Below are positions 1-8,389 of a stretch of DNA of 64,000 nucleotides, in pieces. The notes beneath the pieces were generated by a model, which was not told where the DNA came from, did not search any database, and saw only the letters and a list, made by a program, of their open reading frames with translations. Each line of letters opens with the position of its first letter. Positions within the stretch are counted from its first letter, which is position 1. Location of the stretch: positions 31,643 through 95,642 of the forward strand of contig JAUIJB010000006.1 in assembly GCA_030430455.1 (NCBI GenBank), given 5' to 3'. The stretch is from Verrucomicrobiia bacterium (GTDB lineage: Bacteria; Verrucomicrobiota; Verrucomicrobiia; Verrucomicrobiales; Akkermansiaceae). The position numbers and the translations under genes were made by a program.

Positions 1-111
1 GCCTTGGTTCCGGTGGATCCGAACAATCCGGAGGACGAGGAGAACAACCCGATCTTCGATCCGAGCTGGCGCTTCTATCGCTTCAACTACACCGTTCCGG
101 CCGGTCCTTGA
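1..111 (+). CDS. C-terminal end of an unidentified protein (partial)
   Basis: An open frame enters from the left edge and stops with TGA at 109-111, giving 36 C-terminal residues rich in Asp, Asn and Pro and ending in FNYTVPAGP. A strong rho-independent terminator starts 45 bases later, which supports a real gene end. Too little is visible to name a family. The acidic, Asn/Pro-rich tail would suit a secreted protein, but that is only an impression. Confidence 0.6.
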   Translation, partial: ALVPVDPNNPEDEENNPIFDPSWRFYRFNYTVPAGP

Positions 112-155
112 GCGGTTTCCGCCCGGGATGACCGGGTGAATCCCACTGATTCCAG

Positions 156-184
156 CTGCCGGGGGAGGTTTCCTTCCCCGGCAG
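156..184 (+). terminator. Rho-independent terminator of the leftmost gene
   Basis: A 13-bp stem (156-168 with 172-184, one G-T pair) closes on a TTT loop and is followed by TTCGTTTTT. It lies just after the stop codon at 111. Confidence 0.85.
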
Positions 185-592
185 TTCGTTTTTCGGGGAT
201 GGGTGTCCGGCCTCCCTCGGTCGGGACGCCAGGCGTGGGCTGGGCAGCTCTTGGTGTGCCCTGGGAGCCTGGGAGACACTCCAACTCAGCAACTTGTCGC
301 TGATCCGGTCTCGCCCGGCGCGAGGGAGCTCAAGAAGAAGATGAATCGACGCGACGTCCGGGGAGGCCTCGCGTGGGAATCCGCCGTGACGGGCCCGACG
401 TTCTTTCACGAACCCGCCCGAAGACGCAAAATCTGCTTGAGGAATGATTGGAATTCATGGTTTTTAACGGGAGTCCATGTGGGAAAAGTCTGTCTACGGC
501 AGGTGCCTGGGCGGGATTTTCCCGATGGATGACGAGTTCGAACCCAACAAACCCAAACGAGAACCCCTGACTCTACCAACCCAAATCGAACC
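185..592. other. Non-coding gap upstream of the first PEP-CTERM gene
   Basis: About 400 bases separate the terminator from the next start. Short frames here have no recognisable product or ribosome binding site. The promoter of the gene at 593 must lie here, but no convincing -35/-10 pair could be chosen. Confidence 0.5.
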
Positions 593-1654
593 ATGATTCG
601 TTCCATGAAAAACCCCTACACCCCCCTCCTTGCTGGCGCTGCCTTGGCGGGCCTGCTGGCAACGCCGGCCCATGCGACACTCTTCGCCTACGAAGGCTTT
701 GCAGGCGTGTCCGATGGCCCTCTCGCCGGTCAGGCCTCCACCGGCGGCCTTGGATTCGTCGGCAACAACTGGGTCATCACCAACGGCGCAGGTGGTGCCT
801 CGACCACCGAGGCGGCTGGACTGAGCTACCCGGGAAGCTACCCGGGCATCAACACCTCCATCGGCGGCAACGGCCGGGTGACGGGTGTCACTGGTGACAA
901 TGCCTTCCTTGCCCTGAACTTCGACGTCTTCACCCAGCCCGCGATCGACGGCGCGAGCCAGATCCACATCAGCTGGCTGGCCCAGAACGTGGCCCAGTCC
1001 ACGACCGACTACGGCCTGCTGGACGCCGGAACCCGGACCACCTTCAACCTGGCCGCGGAATACCCGCGCAACTCGGGCATCCGGATCAACAACACCGGCG
1101 GCACCAGCAACAACACCCTCGGAACCATCGGCAACTCCGGCAACTGGAATGGTAGTGGCGGTGGCGCTCCGACCCAGTCGCTGTTTGGTGACGGCGAGGT
1201 CGATCCCGAGGTGGTCGACACCTGGGGTGCCTTCAACTTCAACGACGTCAACAACATCTTCACCGGCAACGGCGGCACCCAGGCGGGCCCGGGCAGCGCC
1301 TTCTACAACCCGGCGGCTGCCAACTACGATGGCGTGGATCACCTCGTCCTCTCGATCAACACCGCCACGAGCACCTACAACCTGCAGGTCAACCCGCAGC
1401 CGGATGGCTCGAACGATGGTGAACTCGTCTGGGTCCACACGGATGGTTCCGTGGTTCCCTTCGAATTCCGCGCCTTCGGTGTCGAGGCTGGCAACGACTC
1501 CAGCGAGCGGGCTCCCGGCGACATGGTCTTCGACGAGATCCGCATTGCCGACAGCTTCGCGGACGCCGCCGGCTTCAACCAGATCCCCGAGCCGTCGATC
1601 GCCCTGCTGGGCGGCCTCGGCCTGCTCGGCCTCGCGCGTCGCCGCCGCGCCTGA
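593..1654 (+). CDS. PEP-CTERM sorting-domain protein, copy 1
   Basis: A secreted protein of 353 residues, with an alternative ATG at 605. A signal peptide (about residues 1-28, ending AHA) is followed by a Gly/Asn/Thr-rich body beginning LFAYEGF. The C-terminus is a PEP-CTERM signal: IPEPS, a hydrophobic Leu/Gly helix, then RRRR. In this protein class the tail is processed by an exosortase/archaeosortase-like system and the body is exported; no exosortase gene is in the window. The body, with a repeated YPRN and a VFDEIRIADSF segment, resembles secreted verrucomicrobial proteins with a beta-sandwich look, but its function is unknown. The next gene is a paralog. No Shine-Dalgarno site is visible. 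Confidence 0.9.
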   Translation: MIRSMKNPYTPLLAGAALAGLLATPAHATLFAYEGFAGVSDGPLAGQASTGGLGFVGNNWVITNGAGGASTTEAAGLSYPGSYPGINTSIGGNGRVTGVTGDNAFLALNFDVFTQPAIDGASQIHISWLAQNVAQSTTDYGLLDAGTRTTFNLAAEYPRNSGIRINNTGGTSNNTLGTIGNSGNWNGSGGGAPTQSLFGDGEVDPEVVDTWGAFNFNDVNNIFTGNGGTQAGPGSAFYNPAAANYDGVDHLVLSINTATSTYNLQVNPQPDGSNDGELVWVHTDGSVVPFEFRAFGVEAGNDSSERAPGDMVFDEIRIADSFADAAGFNQIPEPSIALLGGLGLLGLARRRRA

Positions 1655-1692
1655 TCGGCGTTGGCAGCAACCCGCGACGAATCCGATTCACA

Positions 1693-1718
1693 GCGGCACC
1701 CGGGAGACCGGGTGCCGC
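1693..1718 (+). terminator. Terminator of PEP-CTERM copy 1
   Basis: A perfect 11-bp stem (1693-1703 with 1708-1718) around GAGA is followed by TTTTCCTT. The stem sequence is almost the same as that of the terminator at 2972. Confidence 0.9.
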
Positions 1719-1947
1719 TTTTCCTTGCCGCTGCCTTGGTGGCTCTTTCCCGATATGGGACCCCGCCTCGGTTCGAAGACTTGGAAAGATCTTGAGGAGT
1801 CGCGACGTTCCGTGGCATGGGTTGGAGATCCATTGATGGAACCGGGTTTCGATCCGGTGGGCAGCTGACACGAGATTGTTCGGCGGCTCTGCGAAGTCTC
1901 ACGCATCAACCCAGCATCAACCCAAGGAACCACAACCCATCGAAACC

Positions 1948-2931
1948 ATGATCCACAAATATCCGAATTCCCCGCTTCTTCTCGCCAGTGCCGCCTTGGT
2001 GGGGCTGATCGCAACGCCGGCCCACGCGGCACTCTTCGCCTACGAGGGCTTCAGCAACGTCAGCGCCGACGGGCCGCTCGTGGGCAATCCCGCATCCGGA
2101 AGCGGATTCGTGGGCAACTCGTGGGTTGCGACGAATGGCGACGGTGCCGCCTCCACTGTCGAGGCTGCGGGTCTCAGCTACCCCGGAACCTATGCCGGAA
2201 CGCACACGGCGGTCGGCGGCAATGGCCGCGCCACCGGCGACTCCGGCAGTGCCAACGTGGGCCTCGATTTCGATGTCTTCACCCAGCCCGCGATCGACGG
2301 GGCCGACGCCATCTACGTCAGCCTGCTGGCGCAACGGGTCGGTGACACGACGACTTCCGCCGGGCTTCTGGATGCCGGCACCCGCACCACCTTCAACCTG
2401 GCATCGGAGTATCCGCGCAACTTCGGACTCCGCTTCCTCAACGCCGGAACGGGCAGCAACAGCTCGCTGGGCACCATCGGCAAGGGTTCCGACTGGAACA
2501 GCAACGGGGTCACCTTCGGCGACCCGAATCCCCTGGTCATCGACACCTGGGGCGCCGGTGGCTTCAACGACATCAACAACCTCTACACGGGCGCCGATTT
2601 CGCCGACGGGGTGGATCACCTGGTTCTTTCGATCGTCCCGGCAACGAGCACCTGGCGTCTCCAGGTCAACCCGCTGCCCGATGGCTCCAACGACGGTGAG
2701 ATCAACTTCGTCCACACGGATGGAGGCGTCGTTCCGTTCGAATGGATGGCCTTCGGTGTCGGGGGCGGCAGCAACTCCTCGGATCGCCCGGTGGGTGACT
2801 TCGTGTTCGACGAGATCTACATCGCTGACTCCTTCGAGGAGGCGGCCGGCTTCTTCCAGGTCCCCGAGCCGTCGATCGCCCTGCTGGGCGGCCTCGGCCT
2901 GCTCGGCCTCGCGCGTCGCCGCCGCGCCTGA
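1948..2931 (+). CDS. PEP-CTERM sorting-domain protein, copy 2
   Basis: A paralog of the preceding gene (327 residues), aligning along its length: the same ALFAYEGF start after the signal peptide, the same VFTQPAIDGA, TRTTFNLA.EYPRN and VDTWGA/IDTWGA blocks, and the same tail. The start at 1948 fits the signal peptide; the frame is open further upstream but that extension is not signal-like. The last 73 bases of the two genes, from the PEP motif past the stop, are identical (1584-1656 and 2861-2933), although the bodies have diverged. This suggests recent conversion or strong constraint on the sorting tail. Function unknown; an envelope or extracellular matrix protein is likely. Confidence 0.9.
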   Translation: MIHKYPNSPLLLASAALVGLIATPAHAALFAYEGFSNVSADGPLVGNPASGSGFVGNSWVATNGDGAASTVEAAGLSYPGTYAGTHTAVGGNGRATGDSGSANVGLDFDVFTQPAIDGADAIYVSLLAQRVGDTTTSAGLLDAGTRTTFNLASEYPRNFGLRFLNAGTGSNSSLGTIGKGSDWNSNGVTFGDPNPLVIDTWGAGGFNDINNLYTGADFADGVDHLVLSIVPATSTWRLQVNPLPDGSNDGEINFVHTDGGVVPFEWMAFGVGGGSNSSDRPVGDFVFDEIYIADSFEEAAGFFQVPEPSIALLGGLGLLGLARRRRA

Positions 2932-2971
2932 TCCGGCTGCGAAGGACGACCTTTTCCAAAGTAACCCTCAC

Positions 2972-3007
2972 GGCGGCACCCGGTTCTCCGGGTGCCGCCT
3001 TTTTTTT
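2972..3007 (+). terminator. Terminator of PEP-CTERM copy 2
   Basis: A perfect 12-bp stem (2972-2983 with 2988-2999) around TTCT is followed by eight T. The stem core GGCACCCGG is shared with the terminator of the first copy. Confidence 0.93.
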
Positions 3008-3071
3008 GGCGAAGTGTGCGGAATCCGATTTCCCGAACTCGGGACAAGGATGGATGGGATGGGATCTTCAT

Positions 3072-3151
3072 CGGACCGCAGGCTTGAGCCTGCCCGGGTC
3101 GCCCTTTCGCTCCGCATCCCAAGCTCACAGCCGGCTGAAGTCGGCGGTCCG
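3072..3151. repeat. Small palindromic intergenic element
   Basis: An 8-bp inverted repeat (CGGACCGC 3072-3079, GCGGTCCG 3144-3151) encloses a near-perfect short palindrome (3078-3093, seven-base arms around TG) and a second imperfect one near 3131-3146. It sits between convergent genes, so it could act as a REP-like element or a bidirectional terminator. Confidence 0.5.
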
Positions 3152-3173
3152 GGCGGGCCCAATCTGGAGAGGA

Positions 3174-5552
3174 TTAATCGCCCGGCACCTCGATCACCCG
3201 CCGGGCCGGGGGCAGCCCCTCGCTGCTCACCGTCAGGGTGACCTCGCCCGCTTTCCCGCTGCTGCGAAGCACCGCGAGGGCGTGGCCTTCGAAGGTCTCA
3301 CGCCGAGGGGAGGTGAAGCCCGGGCCCGCCTGTGACACGTCGTCGTTGCCGAGGGCGACCAGCTTGGCCGGACCCTCGACCCGGCAGCTCAGCGGCAGCC
3401 GGGCGTGCGGGCAGGTCCGCCCCTCCGCGTCGACGACGCGGATCGTGACGTAGGCGAGCTCAAGGGGATCGGCCGATTCCATCTCCTCGCCGAGCTCGAG
3501 ATGGAGGGCCGCCGGCTCGCCCGCGGTGGCCAGGACGAAGCGCCCGGCCGGCTGGCCAGCGGCGTCGAGTCCCTCGACGAGCAGCTCACCCGGGGCGTAG
3601 GGAATGGTCAAGGTGCTGCGAAAGTCCCCGCCGACTTCGGACTCCTCGAACACCTCGCCATTCAACGAGACCCGGACCCGCGGGTGGCGGCTCGCGATTT
3701 CCAGCCGCAGCGGCTCGCCCTCGTGGCCCGGCCAGGTCCAGCAGGCCCGGGCCGGCGGGATCGACCACGGGGTGAGGTTCCACGGCTCGCCGTCGGGCGA
3801 GGGAACCTCGACGGCGGCGTGCAGCGTGGTCCCCTGGTCCCAGACCAGCTCGCGGTAGAACGAGATCGGCTTGCGCCGGCCGCTGATCGTGAGGTCGCCG
3901 CAGGCCGCGCCGATCCACGGAAAGTGGCTGCCCTCCCAGTGCGGTCGGGCCTCCTCGGTCGAGGGAAACACCCGGCCGATGCCGGCCTCGCCGAGGTAGT
4001 CGATCGCGCTCCAGACGAAGTCGCCGATGACATGCGGGTGGGCCTCGACCAGCTGCCAGTTGTCGAAGGCCTCGCGCTGGTAGGACTCCGAGGCGTAGGT
4101 CACGCGGTTTGGCCGGCGCCGGTGGTCGGCCGCGTGGCGGGCGCCGAGCTCGTAGTTGTAACCGGCCAGGTCGAGGGCATCGAAGATCGGGTCGAGGCGG
4201 GTCCAGTCGCTGCCCTCGCCGAGGCCGTTGAGGCCGACGGTCACCGGGCGCGAGCGGTCGAGCGTGCGGACCAGCGCGGCCAACTCGTGGGCGCGCCGAA
4301 TCCCCTCGGCGCTGCCGCGCTCGTAGACCTCGTTGCCGAGGCTCCAGGAGATGACGCTCGGGTGGTTGCGGTCGCGGCGGACCAAGGCACGCAGGTCGGC
4401 CTCCCAGTTTGCCGCGAAGTCCTCGCCGTAGTCGTGCTTCGTCTTCTTCGACTTCCAGCCGTCGAAGGCCTCGTCGATGACCAGCATCCCGAGGCGGTCG
4501 CAGGCCTCGAGGAAGGCGGTCGATGGCGGGTTGTGGGCGGTCCGCACGGCATTGTAGCCGGCCTCGAGGAGCAGGCGGACCTTGCGCTCCTCGGCGTCCG
4601 GCCAGGCCGCGGCGCCGAGCGGTCCGTGGTCGTGGTGGACGTTGCCGCCGCGCAGCAGGACGGGCTCGTCGTTGAGCAGCAGGCCGTCGGCGGCGGACCA
4701 TTTCAGGGAGCGGATTCCGCAACGAACTTCCTGCTGGTCGCGCAGGGTGCCGTCGACCCACAGCCCGGCGCGCAGGGTGTGGAGGGCGGGTGCTTCCGGC
4801 GACCACAGTTGGGGTGTGGGGAGGCTCAGCTCGGTGGCGATGCGTTGTAGGCGGTCGGCCCTGAGTTCGGACGACTGCTCGGCGGTGGCCAGCTCCGACC
4901 CATCGGGGCCGAGGAGGGTGAAGCGGATGACCGCCGATTGCGCTTCACTCGCGCGGCACTCGGCCGCGATGCTCAGGGTCGCCCCGTCTGCGCTGGCCGA
5001 GCGGGTCCAGACCTGCAGGCCGCCGGGTTCGAAGTGGACCGGATTGCGGAGCTCGAGCCACACCGGCCGGTAGAGGCCGGAGCCGGAATACCAGCGGCTA
5101 TTCGGCTGCGGTTCGTTGTGGACGCGGACGAGGATCTCGTTGGTTTCGCCGTGGCGGAGCGCCTCATCGAGCACCACCCGGAAGGGGGTGTAGCCGTTGG
5201 CGTGGGTGGCGAGGCTCTCGCCGTTGCACCAGACTTCGGCGTTGCGGTAGGCGCCCTCGAAGTGGAGGGAGACCTGGCGCTTGCTCCACGCCTCCGGCGC
5301 GTCGAGCGAATGGCGGTACCAACCTTCGCCGGTGGGGAAGAACCCGCCGCCGCCACCGGAGGGGGCCTCCGGTTCCGGCGCCTCGCGGATGCTCCAGTCG
5401 TGCGGCAGGGTGACGGCCTGCCAGTCCGCCGCGGCGTCCTTCGGCCCGCGATGAAATTCCCAGCCCTCGATGAGCTGCTCCCGCTCGGCGGCGTGCAGGT
5501 TGGTGACAAGGAAAACGCTGAGGACGAACAGGGACCGGATCACGATCGGCAT
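3174..5552 (-). CDS. Glycoside hydrolase family 2 enzyme, secreted
   Basis: A 792-residue GH2 enzyme of the beta-galactosidase/beta-glucuronidase type. After a signal peptide (about residues 1-22) come the sugar-binding jelly roll (LIEGWEFHRG..LPHDWS, about 25-190), an Ig-like sandwich (about 195-295) and a TIM barrel starting GIRSLKWS. The acid/base glutamate is in SLGNEV and the nucleophile is probably in YASESYQ. Two further beta domains complete the C-terminus. The ATG at 5552 is preferred because the upstream in-frame start at 5579 is TTG and would lengthen the signal peptide unnaturally. It follows glcF on the same strand across a long hairpin. In this setting it would remove a beta-linked sugar (galactose, glucuronate or galacturonate) from pectin side chains; the exact specificity cannot be read. 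Confidence 0.92.
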   Translation of the reverse strand: MPIVIRSLFVLSVFLVTNLHAAEREQLIEGWEFHRGPKDAAADWQAVTLPHDWSIREAPEPEAPSGGGGGFFPTGEGWYRHSLDAPEAWSKRQVSLHFEGAYRNAEVWCNGESLATHANGYTPFRVVLDEALRHGETNEILVRVHNEPQPNSRWYSGSGLYRPVWLELRNPVHFEPGGLQVWTRSASADGATLSIAAECRASEAQSAVIRFTLLGPDGSELATAEQSSELRADRLQRIATELSLPTPQLWSPEAPALHTLRAGLWVDGTLRDQQEVRCGIRSLKWSAADGLLLNDEPVLLRGGNVHHDHGPLGAAAWPDAEERKVRLLLEAGYNAVRTAHNPPSTAFLEACDRLGMLVIDEAFDGWKSKKTKHDYGEDFAANWEADLRALVRRDRNHPSVISWSLGNEVYERGSAEGIRRAHELAALVRTLDRSRPVTVGLNGLGEGSDWTRLDPIFDALDLAGYNYELGARHAADHRRRPNRVTYASESYQREAFDNWQLVEAHPHVIGDFVWSAIDYLGEAGIGRVFPSTEEARPHWEGSHFPWIGAACGDLTISGRRKPISFYRELVWDQGTTLHAAVEVPSPDGEPWNLTPWSIPPARACWTWPGHEGEPLRLEIASRHPRVRVSLNGEVFEESEVGGDFRSTLTIPYAPGELLVEGLDAAGQPAGRFVLATAGEPAALHLELGEEMESADPLELAYVTIRVVDAEGRTCPHARLPLSCRVEGPAKLVALGNDDVSQAGPGFTSPRRETFEGHALAVLRSSGKAGEVTLTVSSEGLPPARRVIEVPGD

Positions 5553-5593
5553 GCTCGCCGGAAGGGAATGCCGACTCAAGGCGAGAGACGCCC

Positions 5594-5668
5594 GGACCGC
5601 GCGACCCCAGTCGCGCCCGGACGGCTTCGGGCTTCGGACTCACGGGCGCGACCGGGGTCACACGGTCC
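5594..5668 (-). terminator. Long inverted repeat after glcF (terminator or repeat element)
   Basis: Arms of 26 bases (5594-5619 and 5643-5668) match at 23 positions around a 23-base loop. It begins two bases past the glcF stop and lies before the GH2 start. There is no clear U tract, so it may be a REP-like element that attenuates read-through rather than a classic terminator. Confidence 0.6.
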
Positions 5669-5669
5669 G

Positions 5670-7016
5670 TCACTCCGGAGCCCGCTCCCGTTCCCGCCGA
5701 TACGCCTCGGCGAGCAGAACGACCGGGTGAACCACGCGGGGCTGGCGGCCGGCCTCGCGCAGGCCGTTGCCGATCTGCAGGTGACAGCCGGGATTGGCGG
5801 TGGCGATCACCTCGGCCCCACTGTCGAGCAGATGACCGACCTTGCGTTGCTGCAGGCGGGTCGCCGTCTCGGGCTGGGTCAGGTTGTAGATCCCGGCACT
5901 GCCGCAGCAGGTGGTCGCATCGGCGCTCTCGACCAACTCGACACCGGGCAGGGCGCCAAGCAGCTCGCGCGGTTGCCGGCTGACTCCCTGGCCGTGGCAC
6001 AGGTGACAGGACTCGTGATAGGTGACCCGCCGCACCGCGGCCGCGGGGTCGAGCGGCGCCCGGAAACCGATCTCGACCAGCCACTCGTGGATGTCGCGCA
6101 GGCGTCGCGACCAGGCGGCCGCCCGCTCGCGATACTGCGGCTCCTCGGCAAGCAGCCGGTCGTAGTGGCGCAGGTGCGAGCCGCATCCGCCGGCATTGCT
6201 GATGATGGCATCGTAGCTCTCCGGGTCGATGGCATCGAGTTGGCGCCGGGCCAGCCGCTTGGCGGCCTCGATCTCGCCATTGTGGGCGTGCAGCGAGCCG
6301 CAGCAGTCCTGGGTCCGCGGTGTGACCACCTCGCAGCCGTTCTCGGCCAGCACCTCGGCGGTGGCTTGGTTGACGTCCGAAAACACCAGGTCCTGCACGC
6401 ATCCGGTGAGCAGCAGGACGCGGTGGCGTCGCCCGCCCCGCGCCGGGGTGATCTCCTCGATCCGCTCGTCCGAAAAGCGCGCCTGGATCTCCGGCGTCAG
6501 CGGCTCGGCCTCGCGCAGCGGCCGGGGTAGCAGGCGGACCAGGCCGAGGCGGCGGCTGGCCGACTGCATCCCGCTCGCCTGCCACAAACGCAGCATCCGC
6601 CCGGCGGCACGCAGCAGGCGCGGGCGGAGGAACAGCCCGTGGATCGTCACCGCCCGCACGGCGCGCCGCCACGGCGTGTCGAGCAGCCCGCGGTCCTCGA
6701 CCTCGGCGCGGGCCGACTCGAGCAGGTGGGCGTAGTCGACCCCGGCCGGACAGGCGCTGGTGCAGGCGAGGCAACCGAGGCAGTAGCTCATCTCCCCGGC
6801 GAACTCGCGGCTGGCCTCGAGCTCACCGTCGGCGATGCCGCGCATCAGCGCGATGCGCCCGCGCGGCGAGTTCCGCTCGCGACCGGTCTCGTTGTAGGTC
6901 GGGCAGTCCGGCAGGCACATCCCGCAGTGCATGCATTGCTGCAGCACCGAGTAGTCGAGCCCGGCGAGGCGACCGCCGGGCTGCGTGGGCTTCGACGATG
7001 GCGTGGCCGCACTCAC
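5670..7016 (-). CDS. glcF: Glycolate oxidase iron-sulfur subunit GlcF
   Basis: A 448-residue protein with two 4Fe-4S motifs near the N-terminus (CMHCGMCLPDCP and CLGCLACTSACP) and two cysteine-rich CCG domains further on (LTGCVQDLVF..DCCGSLHAH and YHESCHLCHGQGV..TTCCGSAG). This is the GlcF/lactate-utilisation architecture: it passes electrons from the flavin subunit that oxidises glycolate to glyoxylate into the respiratory chain. The GTG start at 7016 overlaps the glcD stop as GTGA, a translational coupling arrangement. No separate glcE is present, so the complex may be GlcD-GlcF only. Other 2-hydroxy acids such as D-lactate cannot be excluded from sequence. Confidence 0.9.
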   Translation of the reverse strand: MSAATPSSKPTQPGGRLAGLDYSVLQQCMHCGMCLPDCPTYNETGRERNSPRGRIALMRGIADGELEASREFAGEMSYCLGCLACTSACPAGVDYAHLLESARAEVEDRGLLDTPWRRAVRAVTIHGLFLRPRLLRAAGRMLRLWQASGMQSASRRLGLVRLLPRPLREAEPLTPEIQARFSDERIEEITPARGGRRHRVLLLTGCVQDLVFSDVNQATAEVLAENGCEVVTPRTQDCCGSLHAHNGEIEAAKRLARRQLDAIDPESYDAIISNAGGCGSHLRHYDRLLAEEPQYRERAAAWSRRLRDIHEWLVEIGFRAPLDPAAAVRRVTYHESCHLCHGQGVSRQPRELLGALPGVELVESADATTCCGSAGIYNLTQPETATRLQQRKVGHLLDSGAEVIATANPGCHLQIGNGLREAGRQPRVVHPVVLLAEAYRRERERAPE

Positions 7017-8389
7017 GATTCGACGGGCTCGATGATCTTGCCCGGGTTGAGCAGGCCGTCGGGATCGAGCGTGCGCTTGATCATCCCCAGGAGCCGGTAG
7101 CTGGCCTCGTCGAATTGCTCGCGCAGCGCCTGCTTCTTCGCCAGGCCGACGCCGTGCTCGCCGGTGATCGTGCCGCCGAGTTTCATCGTCTGCGCAAAGA
7201 TTTCCTCCAGCGCGAGCTCGACGCGGTGCATCTCGGCGGCGTTGCGCTCGTCGGTGAGGATGGTCGGGTGCAGGTTGCCGTCGCCGAAGTGCCCGAAGGT
7301 CGCGATCTCGAGCTGGTGGCGCGCGGCGACCTCCTCGATGAAGCGGATCATCCCGGCCAGCTCGCTGCGCGGCACGGTGACGTCCTCGAGGATGGTGGTG
7401 GGGCGAATCCGCGCGAGGGCTGAAAAGGCACTGCGCCGCGCGGTGGCGAGGCGGGCGGCCTCCTCGGCGTCGGCCGCCCGCGCGACGGTGGTCGCGCCGT
7501 GCTCGCGGGCCAGCTGCTCGATGCGTGCGGCCTCGTCGGCGACCGCCGCCGGGTGGCCGTCGGTCTCGACCAGCAGCAGCGCCTCGGCATCGCCGGGCAG
7601 GCCGACCTTGGCGAACTCCTCGACGCAGCGGATCGTCCGCCGGTCGAGGAACTCCAGCGTGCAGGGGATGATCGGCGAGGCGATGATCGCCGAGACCGTG
7701 GCGGCGGCGGTGTCCATCGCCTCGAAGGTGGCCAGCAGGGTCTGGCGCGCCGCCGGCTTGGGCAGCAGCTTCAGCAGCACCCGGGTGACGATCCCCAGCG
7801 TGCCCTCGCTGCCGATGAACAGGTCGCGCAGGTTGTAGCCGGCGACGTCCTTGACGCACTTGTTGCCGAGCCAGCAGGTTGAGCCGTCGGCCAGCACCAC
7901 CTCCATCCCCATGACGTAGTCACGAGTCACGCCGTACTTCAGGCCACGCAGTCCGCCCGAGTTCTCGGCGACGTTGCCGCCGATGGTGCTGATCTTCATC
8001 GACCCGGGGTCCGGCGGGTAGAACAGGCCGGCCTCGTCGGCGGCCGCGAAGATGTCCTGGGTGATCACCCCGGCCTCGACCTCCATGGTCAGGTTGCGGC
8101 GGTCGATCGCGAGAATCCGCTTCATGCGCTGGAGGCAGAGCACGACGCCCCCGGCGACCGGCACGCTGCCGCCGCTCAGGCCGGTGCCGCTGCCGCGCGA
8201 GACGACCGGCACCCGCCGCTCGCGGCACAACTTCACGATCCCGGCGACCTCGCCGGTGTCGGCGGGAAACACGACCGCCGCCGGCCGCTGCTTCAGCGCG
8301 GCGGCGCCGTCGAAGCCGTATGGCACGACGTCCTCGGGCTCGGTGAGGACGTGTTCGGGCCCGAGGAGGGAGCGAAGCTCTTCAATCAT
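7013..8389 (-). CDS. glcD: Glycolate oxidase FAD subunit GlcD
   Basis: A 458-residue FAD-linked oxidase of the vanillyl-alcohol oxidase fold. The FAD-binding region has VVSRGSGTGLSGGS and STIGGNVAENSGGLRGLKYG, then VKDVAGYNLRDLFIGSEGTLG. The C-terminal domain carries FGHFGDGNLHP and TGEHGVG, typical of GlcD and D-lactate dehydrogenases. It oxidises glycolate (or a related 2-hydroxy acid) to the keto acid. Its start overlaps the transporter stop by eight bases and its stop overlaps glcF. The run also holds an RLP whose OiaX-type relatives release glycolate, which supports glycolate as the substrate. Confidence 0.93.
   Translation of the reverse strand: MIEELRSLLGPEHVLTEPEDVVPYGFDGAAALKQRPAAVVFPADTGEVAGIVKLCRERRVPVVSRGSGTGLSGGSVPVAGGVVLCLQRMKRILAIDRRNLTMEVEAGVITQDIFAAADEAGLFYPPDPGSMKISTIGGNVAENSGGLRGLKYGVTRDYVMGMEVVLADGSTCWLGNKCVKDVAGYNLRDLFIGSEGTLGIVTRVLLKLLPKPAARQTLLATFEAMDTAAATVSAIIASPIIPCTLEFLDRRTIRCVEEFAKVGLPGDAEALLLVETDGHPAAVADEAARIEQLAREHGATTVARAADAEEAARLATARRSAFSALARIRPTTILEDVTVPRSELAGMIRFIEEVAARHQLEIATFGHFGDGNLHPTILTDERNAAEMHRVELALEEIFAQTMKLGGTITGEHGVGLAKKQALREQFDEASYRLLGMIKRTLDPDGLLNPGKIIEPVES

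Noticed and set aside
185..592. Small ORFs between the first terminator and the PEP-CTERM gene
   Set aside because: They have no ribosome site, no family and biased composition.
5553..5579. Longer GH2 start at 5579
   Set aside because: The codon is TTG; the ATG at 5552 gives a normal signal peptide.
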